In this document: one piece after another, positions 53,664 through 61,509 of the stretch
Layout of the letters: every line of letters begins with the position of its first letter
Position numbering within the stretch: the first letter of the stretch is position 1
NCBI RefSeq assembly: GCF_013402875.1
Contig: NZ_CP058579.1
Span: 1,736,001-1,800,000, forward strand
From: Halorarum salinum
Lineage (GTDB): Archaea > Halobacteriota > Halobacteria > Halobacteriales > Haloferacaceae
Direction: 5' to 3'
Length of the DNA stretch: 64,000 nt
Notes under the pieces: model-generated
Seen by the model: only the letters and a program-made list of their open reading frames with translations
What the model was told of the DNA's origin: nothing
Database searches by the model: none
Translations under genes and position numbers: made by a program

Positions 53664-53954
53664 ATGACCTACGGTCTGGATGCCATCCACGAACTCATCG
53701 AGGATTCCGGGTGGAGCTATCCGGTGACGGTCAGCCGGCTCGAACGCGAACACGCCCTCGAGAACGTCAAACTCGACGAGGACGGCCAGCACATGATCAT
53801 GGTGTCGGAGCTGTTCGTCGACAACGGCGTCGACCGCTTCGAGAGCCGCGAGGACCTCGAACGGAAGCTCGAACCGATAATCGAGTCGGAGATACGCTCG
53901 CGCCGAGTCGGCCTCTTCGTCCGTCTCAAACGGGCGCTCTTCGCCTGGCGATGA
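53664..53954 (+). CDS. Conserved-looking 96-residue protein, unknown function
   Basis: The protein is acidic and mostly helical: MTYGLDAIHELIEDSGWSYP, REHALENVKLDEDGQHMIMV, and a basic tail RRVGLFVRLKRALFAWR. It resembles small haloarchaeal proteins of undefined role, but I do not recognise a named family. A catttatacc box lies 24-33 nt before ATG 53664. Its TGA overlaps the ATG of the next gene (ATGA), so the two are translationally coupled and probably act together, perhaps at the membrane. Confidence 0.7.
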   Translation: MTYGLDAIHELIEDSGWSYPVTVSRLEREHALENVKLDEDGQHMIMVSELFVDNGVDRFESREDLERKLEPIIESEIRSRRVGLFVRLKRALFAWR

Positions 53955-54991
53955 CGAACTGGCTCCGCGTCGTCTCCGTTTCGTCCGCCACGTTCCTGTT
54001 CGCGCTGAGCGTCTGGGCAGCCGTCGCGTACGGCGGCCCGCTTCGGTTCCTGCCGGGCGTCGTCACCGCGATGACGATACTGCTGCTCCCGAAGGCGCTC
54101 GCGTACGCGAAGCTCTGGTCGCGCCGCGGGAGACGGTACCTCACGGCCCGCCGCCGCGGCGCCGCGGAACTCGACGCGACGTTCGTCTCGGACGAACCGG
54201 ACCCGAACCCCGACGGCGCGCTGTCGTGCATCGCCGACGCCATCGGCGGCGGCATCGCCGACTCGGTCCGTCGGGAGTCGTTCCCCGAGGGCGAGGGGCT
54301 GATGGTCAGACACGGCGGCTTCCACAACTCGTTCGTCCGGCTCACGGGCGGCGGACAACTCGTCGTCACCGGCGCCTCCAAGCGGACGCGGGCGCTGGCG
54401 GAGCGGGTGGCCGACATCCGGGGCGTGTCGATGCGGAACCGCTCGAACAACCCGCTGGTCGGACCGATACCCGTCCGCGGCGCGCCGCGGTGGTTCCTCG
54501 CGCTCGGACTCGTGGCCATCCTCGTCGTCGGCGTCATGGGCGTCGTCAACGCGGCGTACGCGACCGACACCTACACCGCGCCCGAGAAGGCCGTGCTCGT
54601 CTCCTACGACGCCCGAGCCGACTTCGACCCCGGCACGTCACCGACCGACGCACGCCTCGGGAAGGCCGAGTTCCTGATCGGCGCGCTCTCGGAGGAGGCG
54701 GTCGAGGTGGCCTGGGAGCAGAACGAATCACGGTACATCGTCGAGGACGGCCGGCAGGCCATCGAGATGAGCCGGGACGTCAGGACGCACCTCCGGACGG
54801 CCCGCGAGGGGTCGCTCACGCCCGACCAGCGGGAACGGGCGGCGAGCATCGAGACCGACCTCCACGCGGCAGAGCGGGACGTCGCGGGTGCGCTGGGGGA
54901 GCGTCTCGAGACCGGCACCGCCGGGCCGTACGCCGGCGAGGTTCGGTTGCTGCGGGAGCGTCTGCTGCGTCTGGCGGAACAACCGGTCTGA
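53951..54991 (+). CDS. Membrane protein with three predicted helices, unknown function
   Basis: The 346-residue protein has two adjacent N-terminal helices (FLFALSVWAAVAYGG and VVTAMTILLLPKALAYA), a cytoplasmic region of about 150 residues with a Gly-rich patch (LMVRHGGFHNSFVRLTGGGQ), a third helix (WFLALGLVAILVVGVMGVVN) and an acidic, helical C-terminal domain rich in Arg/Glu. ATG 53951 overlaps the upstream stop. The C-terminal part could be a coiled-coil sensor. No family recognised. Confidence 0.72.
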   Translation: MTNWLRVVSVSSATFLFALSVWAAVAYGGPLRFLPGVVTAMTILLLPKALAYAKLWSRRGRRYLTARRRGAAELDATFVSDEPDPNPDGALSCIADAIGGGIADSVRRESFPEGEGLMVRHGGFHNSFVRLTGGGQLVVTGASKRTRALAERVADIRGVSMRNRSNNPLVGPIPVRGAPRWFLALGLVAILVVGVMGVVNAAYATDTYTAPEKAVLVSYDARADFDPGTSPTDARLGKAEFLIGALSEEAVEVAWEQNESRYIVEDGRQAIEMSRDVRTHLRTAREGSLTPDQRERAASIETDLHAAERDVAGALGERLETGTAGPYAGEVRLLRERLLRLAEQPV

Positions 54992-55061
54992 TGGCCACCG
55001 GCATGGGGGACGTTACCTCGTCAAGAGCGTTTTCCCTCGTATCGTTTCGACTCGCGTGGGC

Positions 55062-56127
55062 ATGGAAATCACCGAAATCGAGGGTTTCGCGGCCTCGATC
55101 CTCCTCGAGGAGCCGGTATCGTTCGCCACCCGGACCGTCGAGGAGCGGGACCACGCGATCGTCTACGTCCGGACCGACGAGGGTCACGAGGGTCTCGGCT
55201 ACTCGCTGGGGTACGGCGGCGCCAAACTCGTCGCCGCCGCCGTGCTCGCGCCGATGCTCGAGGGCGAGGACCCGCGGGACACGACGCGGCTCTGGCGGGA
55301 GATGTTCGACGGGACCGTCCGGATCGGCCGCAAGGGCGTCATGGTGCGCGCCATCCCCATTCTCGACATCGCGCTGTGGGACGTCGCCGGCAAGGTCCTC
55401 GACGTCCCCGTCTACCAGTTGTTCGGCGGCAAGCACCGCGACGAGGTACGCATCTACTGCGACTGCCATGCCGGCGAGGCGTTCGCGACGGACGCCGGCG
55501 AGTGGTAGCCGGCGTCCAACGACGCGTACTCGTTCGAGGCGTACGCCGAGGAGGCGGGCCGCGTCGCCGACATGGGCTTTTCCGCACCGAGGTTCGACCT
55601 CGACCAGCCGTTCGACAACCACCCGGACCCCCAAAACGGGCGGGTCTCGAACGCCGCCATCCGGCGGAAGGTCGACACCGTCGAGGCCATCCGCGAGGAG
55701 ATCGGCTCCGAGATCGACCTCGCGTTCGACATCCACTGGGACTACTCGATGGACAGCGCGAAACGGCTCTGCCGAAAGCTCGAACCGTACGACCTGATGT
55801 GGCTCGAGGACCCCTTGCCGCCGGAGAACGTGGAGGCCCAGCGCGAGATAACCCGCGTCTCGCCGGTCCCCATCGCCACGGGAGAGAACCGGTTCCGAGT
55901 CCACGAGTTCGAGGACCTGCTGTACGACTTCGGCGTCGACATCACCACGCCGGACCTCCCGACGTGCGGCGGGCTCGCCGAGTCGAAGGCGATCGCCAAC
56001 CGCGCCGAGGAGAACTACACCGCCTTCTCGCCGCACAACGCCCGTGGCCCCATCGGCACGATGGCCTGCGTCCACCTCGGGGCGTGCGTCCCCAACCTCG
56101 ACGTGCTGGAGTACCACGCGCTCGAGG
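55062..56127 (+). pseudogene. Enolase-superfamily dehydratase, KFD-like type, in-frame stop and lost 3' end
   Basis: The gene opens MEITEIEGFAASILLEEPVS and keeps VRIYCDCHAGE, but TAG at 55506-55508 interrupts it (GEW then stop). The same frame then continues through RFDLDQPFD, FDIHWDYSMD, WLEDPLPPEN, TGENRF and SPHNARGPIG. The catalytic Lys expected before FDLD is Arg (APRFDLD), so activity was impaired even without the stop. The 3' end is missing: after VPNLDVLEYHALE the sequence passes into the tail of another enolase gene in opposite orientation. Non-functional, except possibly as a fragment. Confidence 0.78.
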
Positions 56128-56260
56128 GCGAACGCGTTCGGGACGGTCGCCCAGACGTGGGCGCTCACGAGCGTCCCGACGGGGTTTGAGACGTTGTGCG
56201 GCGCGACGGGCACGTCGAAGGCGTCGGCGACGGTGGCGATCTTCCGGAACTCGCCGCGAC
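56121..56260 (-). pseudogene. C-terminal fragment of a second enolase-superfamily gene, inverted
   Basis: On the minus strand the sequence reads GEFRKIATVADAFDVPVAPH, then NVSNPVGTLVSAHVWATVPN and AFALE. These are the barrel strands with the His of PHNVSNPV found in the KFD group. The reading breaks at CTCGAG (56121-56126), shared with the + strand gene, so the two truncated genes meet tail to tail. No N-terminal part exists nearby. Confidence 0.72.
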
Positions 56261-56402
56261 GTTGGGAACCGTTGAAAGATTTCGGGTGAGGGAGGCGGAA
56301 CGCCGGTTCTCGTGGGGCGGACGTCTTAGTGAGGCCGACACGCATGCGACGGTCGCCCGCGTTCCCCTCCGTCGCCCGTTCTACCGCCATCGCCCGCACG
56401 TT

Positions 56403-57575
56403 CTAGTCGAAGACGCGCCCGCCGAGCGCGTGTTCCTCGACGTACTCCCAGTCGTAGGTGACGCCGAGGCCCGGCCCGTCCTGGACCGACACGTGCCCGT
56501 CGTCGACGGCGTCCATCGCGTCCGTGTAGCCGTCGACGTAGACGGGTGGCTCGACGTGTGGCACACCGAAGTCCGGGCCGACGAGGCCGAGTTCGTAGTA
56601 GTTGGTGTTGCGCGTCGCCGCCAGCAGGTGTCGCTGGACGGGCCCGGCGAGGTGATGCTCCACGTCGAGGCCGAAGCCCTCGGCGGCGCGAGCGCGCTTT
56701 ACCGCCCCCGTGATGCCGGCGTCCCACTCGGGGTCGGCCCGCGCGAAGTCCGTCGCCTCGGTCGCCAGGAAGTCCGTGTGCGGTTCCAGCCCCCGGACCA
56801 GTTCGGTCATCAGGAGCGGCGTCTCCAGTTGCTGGCGGAGCTTTCGGCTTGCGTGCCGTGAACGGGTGGCCCCCCGGAGCGGGTCCTCGTACCAGAGGAA
56901 CCCCTGTTCGTCGCAGGCCCTCCCCACCGTCAGCGCGTCGGCGAACGTATGGTACTCGCCGACGGGGTCCAGCATCAGGTCCATCTCGTCGCCGACCCGC
57001 TCGCCGACGGCGTGGACCGCCGCGACCTCGCGGTCGACGTCCCGGTCGTCGAGTCCGCCGATGGGGTGGATCTTGAACGCCCGGAATCCCCGATCGAGAC
57101 AGCCCTCGGCGAAGTCGGCGTACGCCTCCGGCGAGTCGAGGCCGCCCGCCTCGCTCCCGAAGTACGTGGAGACGTAGGCCGGGAACCGCTCGCGGTAGGT
57201 ACCCAGTAACTCGTGGATGGGAGCGTCGTAGTGCTTCCCCGCGAGGTCCCAGAGGGCGATGTCGACCGGGCCGATGCCCATCCGGTCGTACTTGCGGAGC
57301 GCGCGCTTCAGCTCGCTCCAGTGTTTCTCCCGGCGGAGCGGGTTCCTGCCCACGAGGTAATCGGCGATCATGTTCACCTGCGCGAAGCCTGGCGGGTTCC
57401 CGCCGACGTACTCGCCCGTCACCCCCTCGTCGGTGTGGATCCTGATCCCGTACGTGATCCGCTCGCGTGTCCGTCCGGGTTCGTAGACGAAGTCGAACCC
57501 GTGGGGATTTCTCGTGACGTTCTCCAACGGGTAGGCGAACTCCGTCGTCTCGATGCGCGTGATCGTCGGTGCCAT
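56403..57575 (-). CDS. Enolase-superfamily acid-sugar dehydratase, KIH type, most diverged copy
   Basis: The 390-residue protein aligns with the genes at 6975, 27100 and 33573 over its full length, but its active-site loops differ: FKIHPIGGLDDRD, MLDPVGEYHT in place of DPACEPE, WYEDPLRGAT in place of EDPYRDA, MTELVRG for QTEHVRG, and EHHLAGPVQRHL for EFHAPGPAQRQC. Metal ligands Asp, Glu and Glu are kept. A shift in substrate is likely. Start ATG 57575 (MAPTITRIETTEF). It is followed on the same strand, upstream, by the KTK-type gene. Confidence 0.84.
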   Translation of the reverse strand: MAPTITRIETTEFAYPLENVTRNPHGFDFVYEPGRTRERITYGIRIHTDEGVTGEYVGGNPPGFAQVNMIADYLVGRNPLRREKHWSELKRALRKYDRMGIGPVDIALWDLAGKHYDAPIHELLGTYRERFPAYVSTYFGSEAGGLDSPEAYADFAEGCLDRGFRAFKIHPIGGLDDRDVDREVAAVHAVGERVGDEMDLMLDPVGEYHTFADALTVGRACDEQGFLWYEDPLRGATRSRHASRKLRQQLETPLLMTELVRGLEPHTDFLATEATDFARADPEWDAGITGAVKRARAAEGFGLDVEHHLAGPVQRHLLAATRNTNYYELGLVGPDFGVPHVEPPVYVDGYTDAMDAVDDGHVSVQDGPGLGVTYDWEYVEEHALGGRVFD

Positions 57576-57619
57576 GAATCCGTCACTCCCGACTGGGGTA
57601 AGGGAGTTGTGGTGCCGGC

Positions 57620-58708
57620 TCAGCCGTCGAGTCGGTTCCGCTCGCGGGCGTCCGGGTCGAGCCGACAGCCGTGACCGGGTTCCTCGGGGAGGACGACGTG
57701 GCCGTCGCGGACGGTCGGCCCCGCGGCCAGGAGTGGCGAGGCGTCGTACTCCGGGATGTACTCCGCGTACAGGCCGTTGGGCGCGGCGCTGACGAGGTGC
57801 GCGCTGACGGCGTAGTGGACGTGCGGCGCGAACGGGACGCGCTGGCTCTCGGCCAGGTGGGCCGCGTTTAGGAGTCCCGTGACCCCGCCGCCGCGGACGA
57901 GGTCGGGTTGTGCGACGTCGACGGCACCCGCGCCGAGCAGGTGGCGCAGCCGCTCCGGGCGGTAGAACATCTCGCCCGTCGCGATGGGGACGCTCGCCCC
58001 CGCCGCGACCCGGCGGTAGGCGTCGACGTCGAACGCCGAGACGGGTTCCTCGACCCAGCCGACGTCCCGTTCGGCGAGGGCCGCGACCGCCCGCCGTGCC
58101 TCCGCGACGGTCCAGGCCTGGTTGGCGTCGACGAGCAGGTCGACGTCGTCCCCGAGCGCCGCCCGCAGGGCGTCGACCCGCTCGAGGTCGGCCGCCAGCG
58201 ACCGCCCGCCGACCTTCGTCTTGAAGGCCTCGAACCCGCGGTCGCCCTGTGCTGTGTGCCGTTCGACGAGGGTCCCCGCGTCCTCGCCCGCGTCGAGGCG
58301 CGAGCAGTAGGCCGGCACCTCGCGGTCCGTGCCGCCGAGGAGGCGGTAGAGCGGCACTCCCGCCGTCCGGGCTTTGAGGTCCCAGCAGGCCACGTCGACG
58401 GCCGAACGGGGGTGTGCGGAGAACCCGAGTTCGCCCGGGTAGTAGAGCGTCCGCCCGCGCATCGCCTCGCTGAGGGTCGTCGTGGCGAAGGGGTCGGCGC
58501 CGACCAGCAGGTCCGAGAACTCCCTGGTGTAGCGCGCGAGCAGGTCGGGCACGCGCCACGTGCTCATCCACCCGGTGCCCGTCAACCCCGCGTCGGTGTC
58601 GAGTTCGACGACGACCCAGTAGCGCTCCGTGACCGACGCCCGCGCGTCGCCGAGTTCCGTCTCCAGCGGCACGCGGAGCGCGTCGACCCGGACGTCGGTG
58701 ATCTCCAT
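57620..58708 (-). CDS. Enolase-superfamily dehydratase, KTK type
   Basis: The 362-residue protein has the same plan as the gene at 36939: LTGTGWMSTWRVPDLLARYT, GELGFSAHPRSAVDVACWDL, AFKTKVGGRS, LVDANQAWTV, WVEEPVSAFD, ATGEMFYRPE, QPDLVRGGGV and APHVHYAVSAHLVSAAPNG. The intact KxK and the His in the eighth strand suggest a normally active enzyme. It ends 44 bases before the KIH-type gene start on the same strand, so the two may be one operon. Start ATG 58708. Confidence 0.84.
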   Translation of the reverse strand: MEITDVRVDALRVPLETELGDARASVTERYWVVVELDTDAGLTGTGWMSTWRVPDLLARYTREFSDLLVGADPFATTTLSEAMRGRTLYYPGELGFSAHPRSAVDVACWDLKARTAGVPLYRLLGGTDREVPAYCSRLDAGEDAGTLVERHTAQGDRGFEAFKTKVGGRSLAADLERVDALRAALGDDVDLLVDANQAWTVAEARRAVAALAERDVGWVEEPVSAFDVDAYRRVAAGASVPIATGEMFYRPERLRHLLGAGAVDVAQPDLVRGGGVTGLLNAAHLAESQRVPFAPHVHYAVSAHLVSAAPNGLYAEYIPEYDASPLLAAGPTVRDGHVVLPEEPGHGCRLDPDARERNRLDG

Positions 58709-58910
58709 GATCTCAGTGATGTCCTCGAACGCCCGTCCTCGCGCTCACCTGGGGCAGGCGTCGGCCCACGGCCTGACGCGCTCGGGCGCCGCGCTCGCCG
58801 CGGGCACGTCGGCGTCGGTGTTTCGATGGCCGACCACCCGCATCCCGACGGGTCGACGGCTTCCACCACCTCGCGGACGAACCAGTCGCCTCACGTTGCG
58901 TGGACATCGC

Positions 58911-59687
58911 TCACCTGAGCGCCTCGAGGCGGTCGCCGAGCACCTCGCGGACCGACCCCACCTCGTCGCCGACGCGGAGGATGGAGTAGCCGTCCTCGAG
59001 CGCGGCGGCCGCCGCGTCGGTGTCGTGCTTGGGCGCACCGAAGGGCACGCCGGCGTCGAGACAGGCTGACTCGACGCGTTCGATCGCGTCGACCACCTCG
59101 GGGTGATCCGTCTCCCGGGGGTGGCCGAGCGAGATGGAGAGGTCGTTCGCGCCGATGAACGCGAAGCCGAGGTGCGGCACCGAGAGGATCTCCCCGACGT
59201 CCGCGACGGCCGCCGCGCTCTCGATCATCGCGCCCACGAGCACCTGCTCGTCCTCGCGGTCGGTGAAGCCCTTCGCGTCCGCGCCCCACCCCGTCGGCCG
59301 GCCGCCTCCCCACCCGCGGTCGCCGGGTTCGCCGTCGAACTCGAACCGGGCGGCCCTGACGGCGCGCTCCACCTGGGCTGCCGATTCGACCCGCGGGACC
59401 AGCAGCGTCGAGACGCCGGCGTCGAGCACCTTGTGGACGAGCGGCGGGTCCCCGTGGGGGACGCGAACCAGGAGTTCGACGTCGGCGCCCTCGGCCGCTC
59501 GAACGAGCGACTCGAGGGCCGTGCTGTCGTAGGGGCTCGCGCCCGCGTGCTCGAAGTCAAGCCACACGAAGTCGTAGCCCAACTGGCCGTACACCTCGAT
59601 GAGGGTCGGTGACATCGTCTCGGCGCGCGCGCCGAGCGCGGCGCCGCCGGACTCCAGTCGTTCCCGTACCTTGTTCTCACGGCTCAT
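58911..59687 (-). CDS. HpcH/HpaI-family aldolase (2-keto-3-deoxy sugar acid type)
   Basis: The 258-residue protein begins MSRENKVRERLESGGAALGA and has DFVWLDFEHAGASPYD (His/Glu of the active site), LVRVPHGDP (Arg), VLDAGVSTLLVPRVES, LVGAMIESAAAV (metal Glu) and FIGANDLSISLG (metal Asp). Relatives such as GarL, RhmA and HpaI cleave 2-keto-3-deoxy acids into pyruvate and an aldehyde. An insertion (EPGDRGWGGGRPTGWGADAK) contains the conserved RG/W segment of the subgroup. It is co-oriented with the two enolase genes downstream, which fits a dehydratase plus aldolase module. Confidence 0.85.
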   Translation of the reverse strand: MSRENKVRERLESGGAALGARAETMSPTLIEVYGQLGYDFVWLDFEHAGASPYDSTALESLVRAAEGADVELLVRVPHGDPPLVHKVLDAGVSTLLVPRVESAAQVERAVRAARFEFDGEPGDRGWGGGRPTGWGADAKGFTDREDEQVLVGAMIESAAAVADVGEILSVPHLGFAFIGANDLSISLGHPRETDHPEVVDAIERVESACLDAGVPFGAPKHDTDAAAAALEDGYSILRVGDEVGSVREVLGDRLEALR

Positions 59688-59699
59688 ACGATGTCGAGT

Positions 59700-60404
59700 C
59701 GCAAACCGGCGGCAAAACGCTTTGGGCCGCGACCACTCGGCGGCCGCGACCTCGTTCACCGCCGTCTCCGGAAGGCGCCCCTCGTGGACCGCCCGGCTGT
59801 TCTCGGCCGCGCCGCGGCTCATCCGCTCCATCGCTTCGACGCTGCTGAAGAGGTCGTCCACCGGCACGACGCGCGTCGCCCCCGGCGATCCCTCGCCGGC
59901 AGGGAGGTACGGGTCGGAGAAGCTGACTTCCATCCCGAACCCCTACGCGAGGGCGGCCATCTCGCCCCGATGTCACCGCTCCCGAACGGGCCCAGCGTGT
60001 CGTCGCGGACCTCGCTCGCCGCGTACTTCGTCCGGTTCCAGGTCCCCGCGCGGCCGTCGGCGTCCGCGACCCGTATCCGCTTTCGCGCCGCGAGCAGGAG
60101 CGTCATCGCGTGTTCGGCGACGGACGGTGCGTTCACGTCCGGCGTGTTGCAGACGACGTCGCCGACCCCGGCGCCGCCTCGATGTCGACGGCGTCGAACC
60201 CGCGCCGCATTTCGAGACGACCTTCAGCCGCTCGGCACGGTCGACGACGAAGGTCCGAATGACGACGGCGTCGAACCGGCCGATGTCGGCCCGCATCTCG
60301 TCGCGACCGTCGTACCACACGCAGTCCGCGACGTCGGCGATGTCCTCCGGTCCCACCTCGTCCATCGGTTCCGGGACGAGCACGCGCCAGCGGTCCTCGG
60401 CCAT
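59700..60404 (-). pseudogene. D-2-hydroxyacid dehydrogenase remnant with frameshifts and internal deletion
   Basis: The 5' end is intact: MAEDRWRVLVPEPMDEVGPE through FDAVVIRTFVVDRAERLKVV and SKCGAG. After shifts the pieces FDAVDIEAA, GDVVCNTPDVNAPSVAEHAM, LLLAARKRIRVADADGRAG, then EVSFSDPYLPAGEGSP and ERMSRGAAENSRAVHEGRLP follow. The GxGxxG segment and most of the catalytic NAD domain are deleted. It lies directly upstream of the HpcH aldolase gene and was probably once in its operon. Confidence 0.72.
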
Positions 60405-60506
60405 ACGCTACCCTTCCGGGACGAGGGAAAAGCTAGCTCCCGCCGGGGGCGGACCCTCGCTCCCGGTCGAGGGCGGACTTCCGGGCCTGCGCCCGGAGTG
60501 CGAGGT

Positions 60507-60656
60507 ATGCGCGACCTCGAGCATGCCGCGGTGGCGAGGCGGATCGTCGAACGACTGGGCGAACTGACGGCCGACGAGGAGGCACTCGTCGTCGCCGACC
60601 GCAGCGCCGCCGTCGGGAGGGGCGCTATCCGTCCGCGTTCCGGGTCCAGTTGCTGA
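60507..60656 (+). pseudogene. Possible N-terminal fragment of an unidentified gene
   Basis: MRDLEHAAVARRIVERLGEL then TADEEALVVADRSAAVGRGA looks like the opening of a longer protein, with good codon bias, but it ends after 49 codons against the 3' end of the SDR gene. It slightly resembles the start of M29-type aminopeptidases; this is not secure. Confidence 0.3.
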
Positions 60657-61392
60657 ACTTGTTCCGGCGGTAGAACCCGAGTTCGGCGACGGCGTTCGGC
60701 GCCTCCTGCCGCGCGGCGAAGGCGATGCACTCCGCGAACTCCTCCGGCGTCGCCGAGTCGATGTCGGCGAAGCGTTCATGGGCGGGCCGGCCGTCGTGGA
60801 TGCCGATTTCCGTGTCGACCTCGCTCGGGCTGACGACGGTGACGCCCACGTCGTCGCGGCCGAGATAGCCCGCCAGCGACAGCGCGAACCCGCGGGTCCA
60901 CCACTTGGAGGCGGCGTAGATCGGCTGGTCTGGACGGGGGTAGTGCCCCGCGAAACTCGCGACGAATATCAGGACGCCCGCCGTCTCCCGGAGCGCGGGG
61001 ATCGCCGCCTGCGCGGTGAAGAAGGTGCCGTCGACGTTGACGTCCATCAGCGAGCGGTACCGCTCGGTCGAGATGTCCTCGACGCTCCCCTGCCGGTTGA
61101 TGCCGGCGTTGGCGACGACGAGGTCGACTCCCCCGAGTTCGTCGGCCGTGCGCTCGACCATCTCCCGCACCTGCGTCTCGTCCGTCACGTCCGTCGGAAC
61201 GGCGAGCACCCGTCGGCCGTGCTCCGCCTCGATCTCGTCGGCGAGTTCGCGGAGTCGCTCCTCGCGCCGCGCGGCGAGAGCCACGTCGGCCCCGTCGCGG
61301 GCAAGCAGTCCGGCGGCGGCGCGCCCGATCCCGGAACTCGCGCCGGTCACGAGCGCCGTCTTCCCGTCGAGAGGTGTGTCATCACGTGTCAT
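60625..61392 (-). CDS. Short-chain dehydrogenase/reductase
   Basis: The 255-residue classical SDR has the cofactor motif ALVTGASSGIGRAAAGLLA, ALAARREERLREL (Arg after strand 2, favouring NADP), VVANAGINRQGS, the catalytic FVASFAGHYPRPDQPIYAASK with Ser, Tyr and Lys, and VSPSEVDTEIG. The start is ATG 61392 (MTRDDTPLDGKTA); a longer frame lacks family similarity. It is divergent from the DapA-family gene at 61510. Likely a sugar, polyol or keto-acid reductase; substrate unknown. Confidence 0.85.
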   Translation of the reverse strand: MTRDDTPLDGKTALVTGASSGIGRAAAGLLARDGADVALAARREERLRELADEIEAEHGRRVLAVPTDVTDETQVREMVERTADELGGVDLVVANAGINRQGSVEDISTERYRSLMDVNVDGTFFTAQAAIPALRETAGVLIFVASFAGHYPRPDQPIYAASKWWTRGFALSLAGYLGRDDVGVTVVSPSEVDTEIGIHDGRPAHERFADIDSATPEEFAECIAFAARQEAPNAVAELGFYRRNKFSNWTRNADG

Positions 61393-61509
61393 GACGGCCG
61401 CGGAGACGCGGCGACGGCGTAAAGTCGTCCGGGTCGCGGTACGCACACACTTAACACGGTCCGGGTCGCACCTTCGGCCGACTCTGATGCTCACAACGAG
61501 GTGCTCACG

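Noticed and set aside
55506-55508. TAG as pyrrolysine or programmed readthrough
   Set aside because: The position is in a loop after GEW with no conserved residue, the gene is also truncated and lacks its catalytic Lys, and nothing else in the window suggests pyrrolysine use.
58709-58910. Possible further hydroxyacid dehydrogenase scrap on the minus strand (GMRVVGHRNTDADVP)
   Set aside because: Only one short phrase resembles the family and neighbouring bases give no consistent continuation, so it is not listed as a gene.
60507-60656. M29-type aminopeptidase identity for the short fragment
   Set aside because: Similarity rests on a general helical N-terminus; no metal ligand is present in the 49 codons, so no function is assigned.
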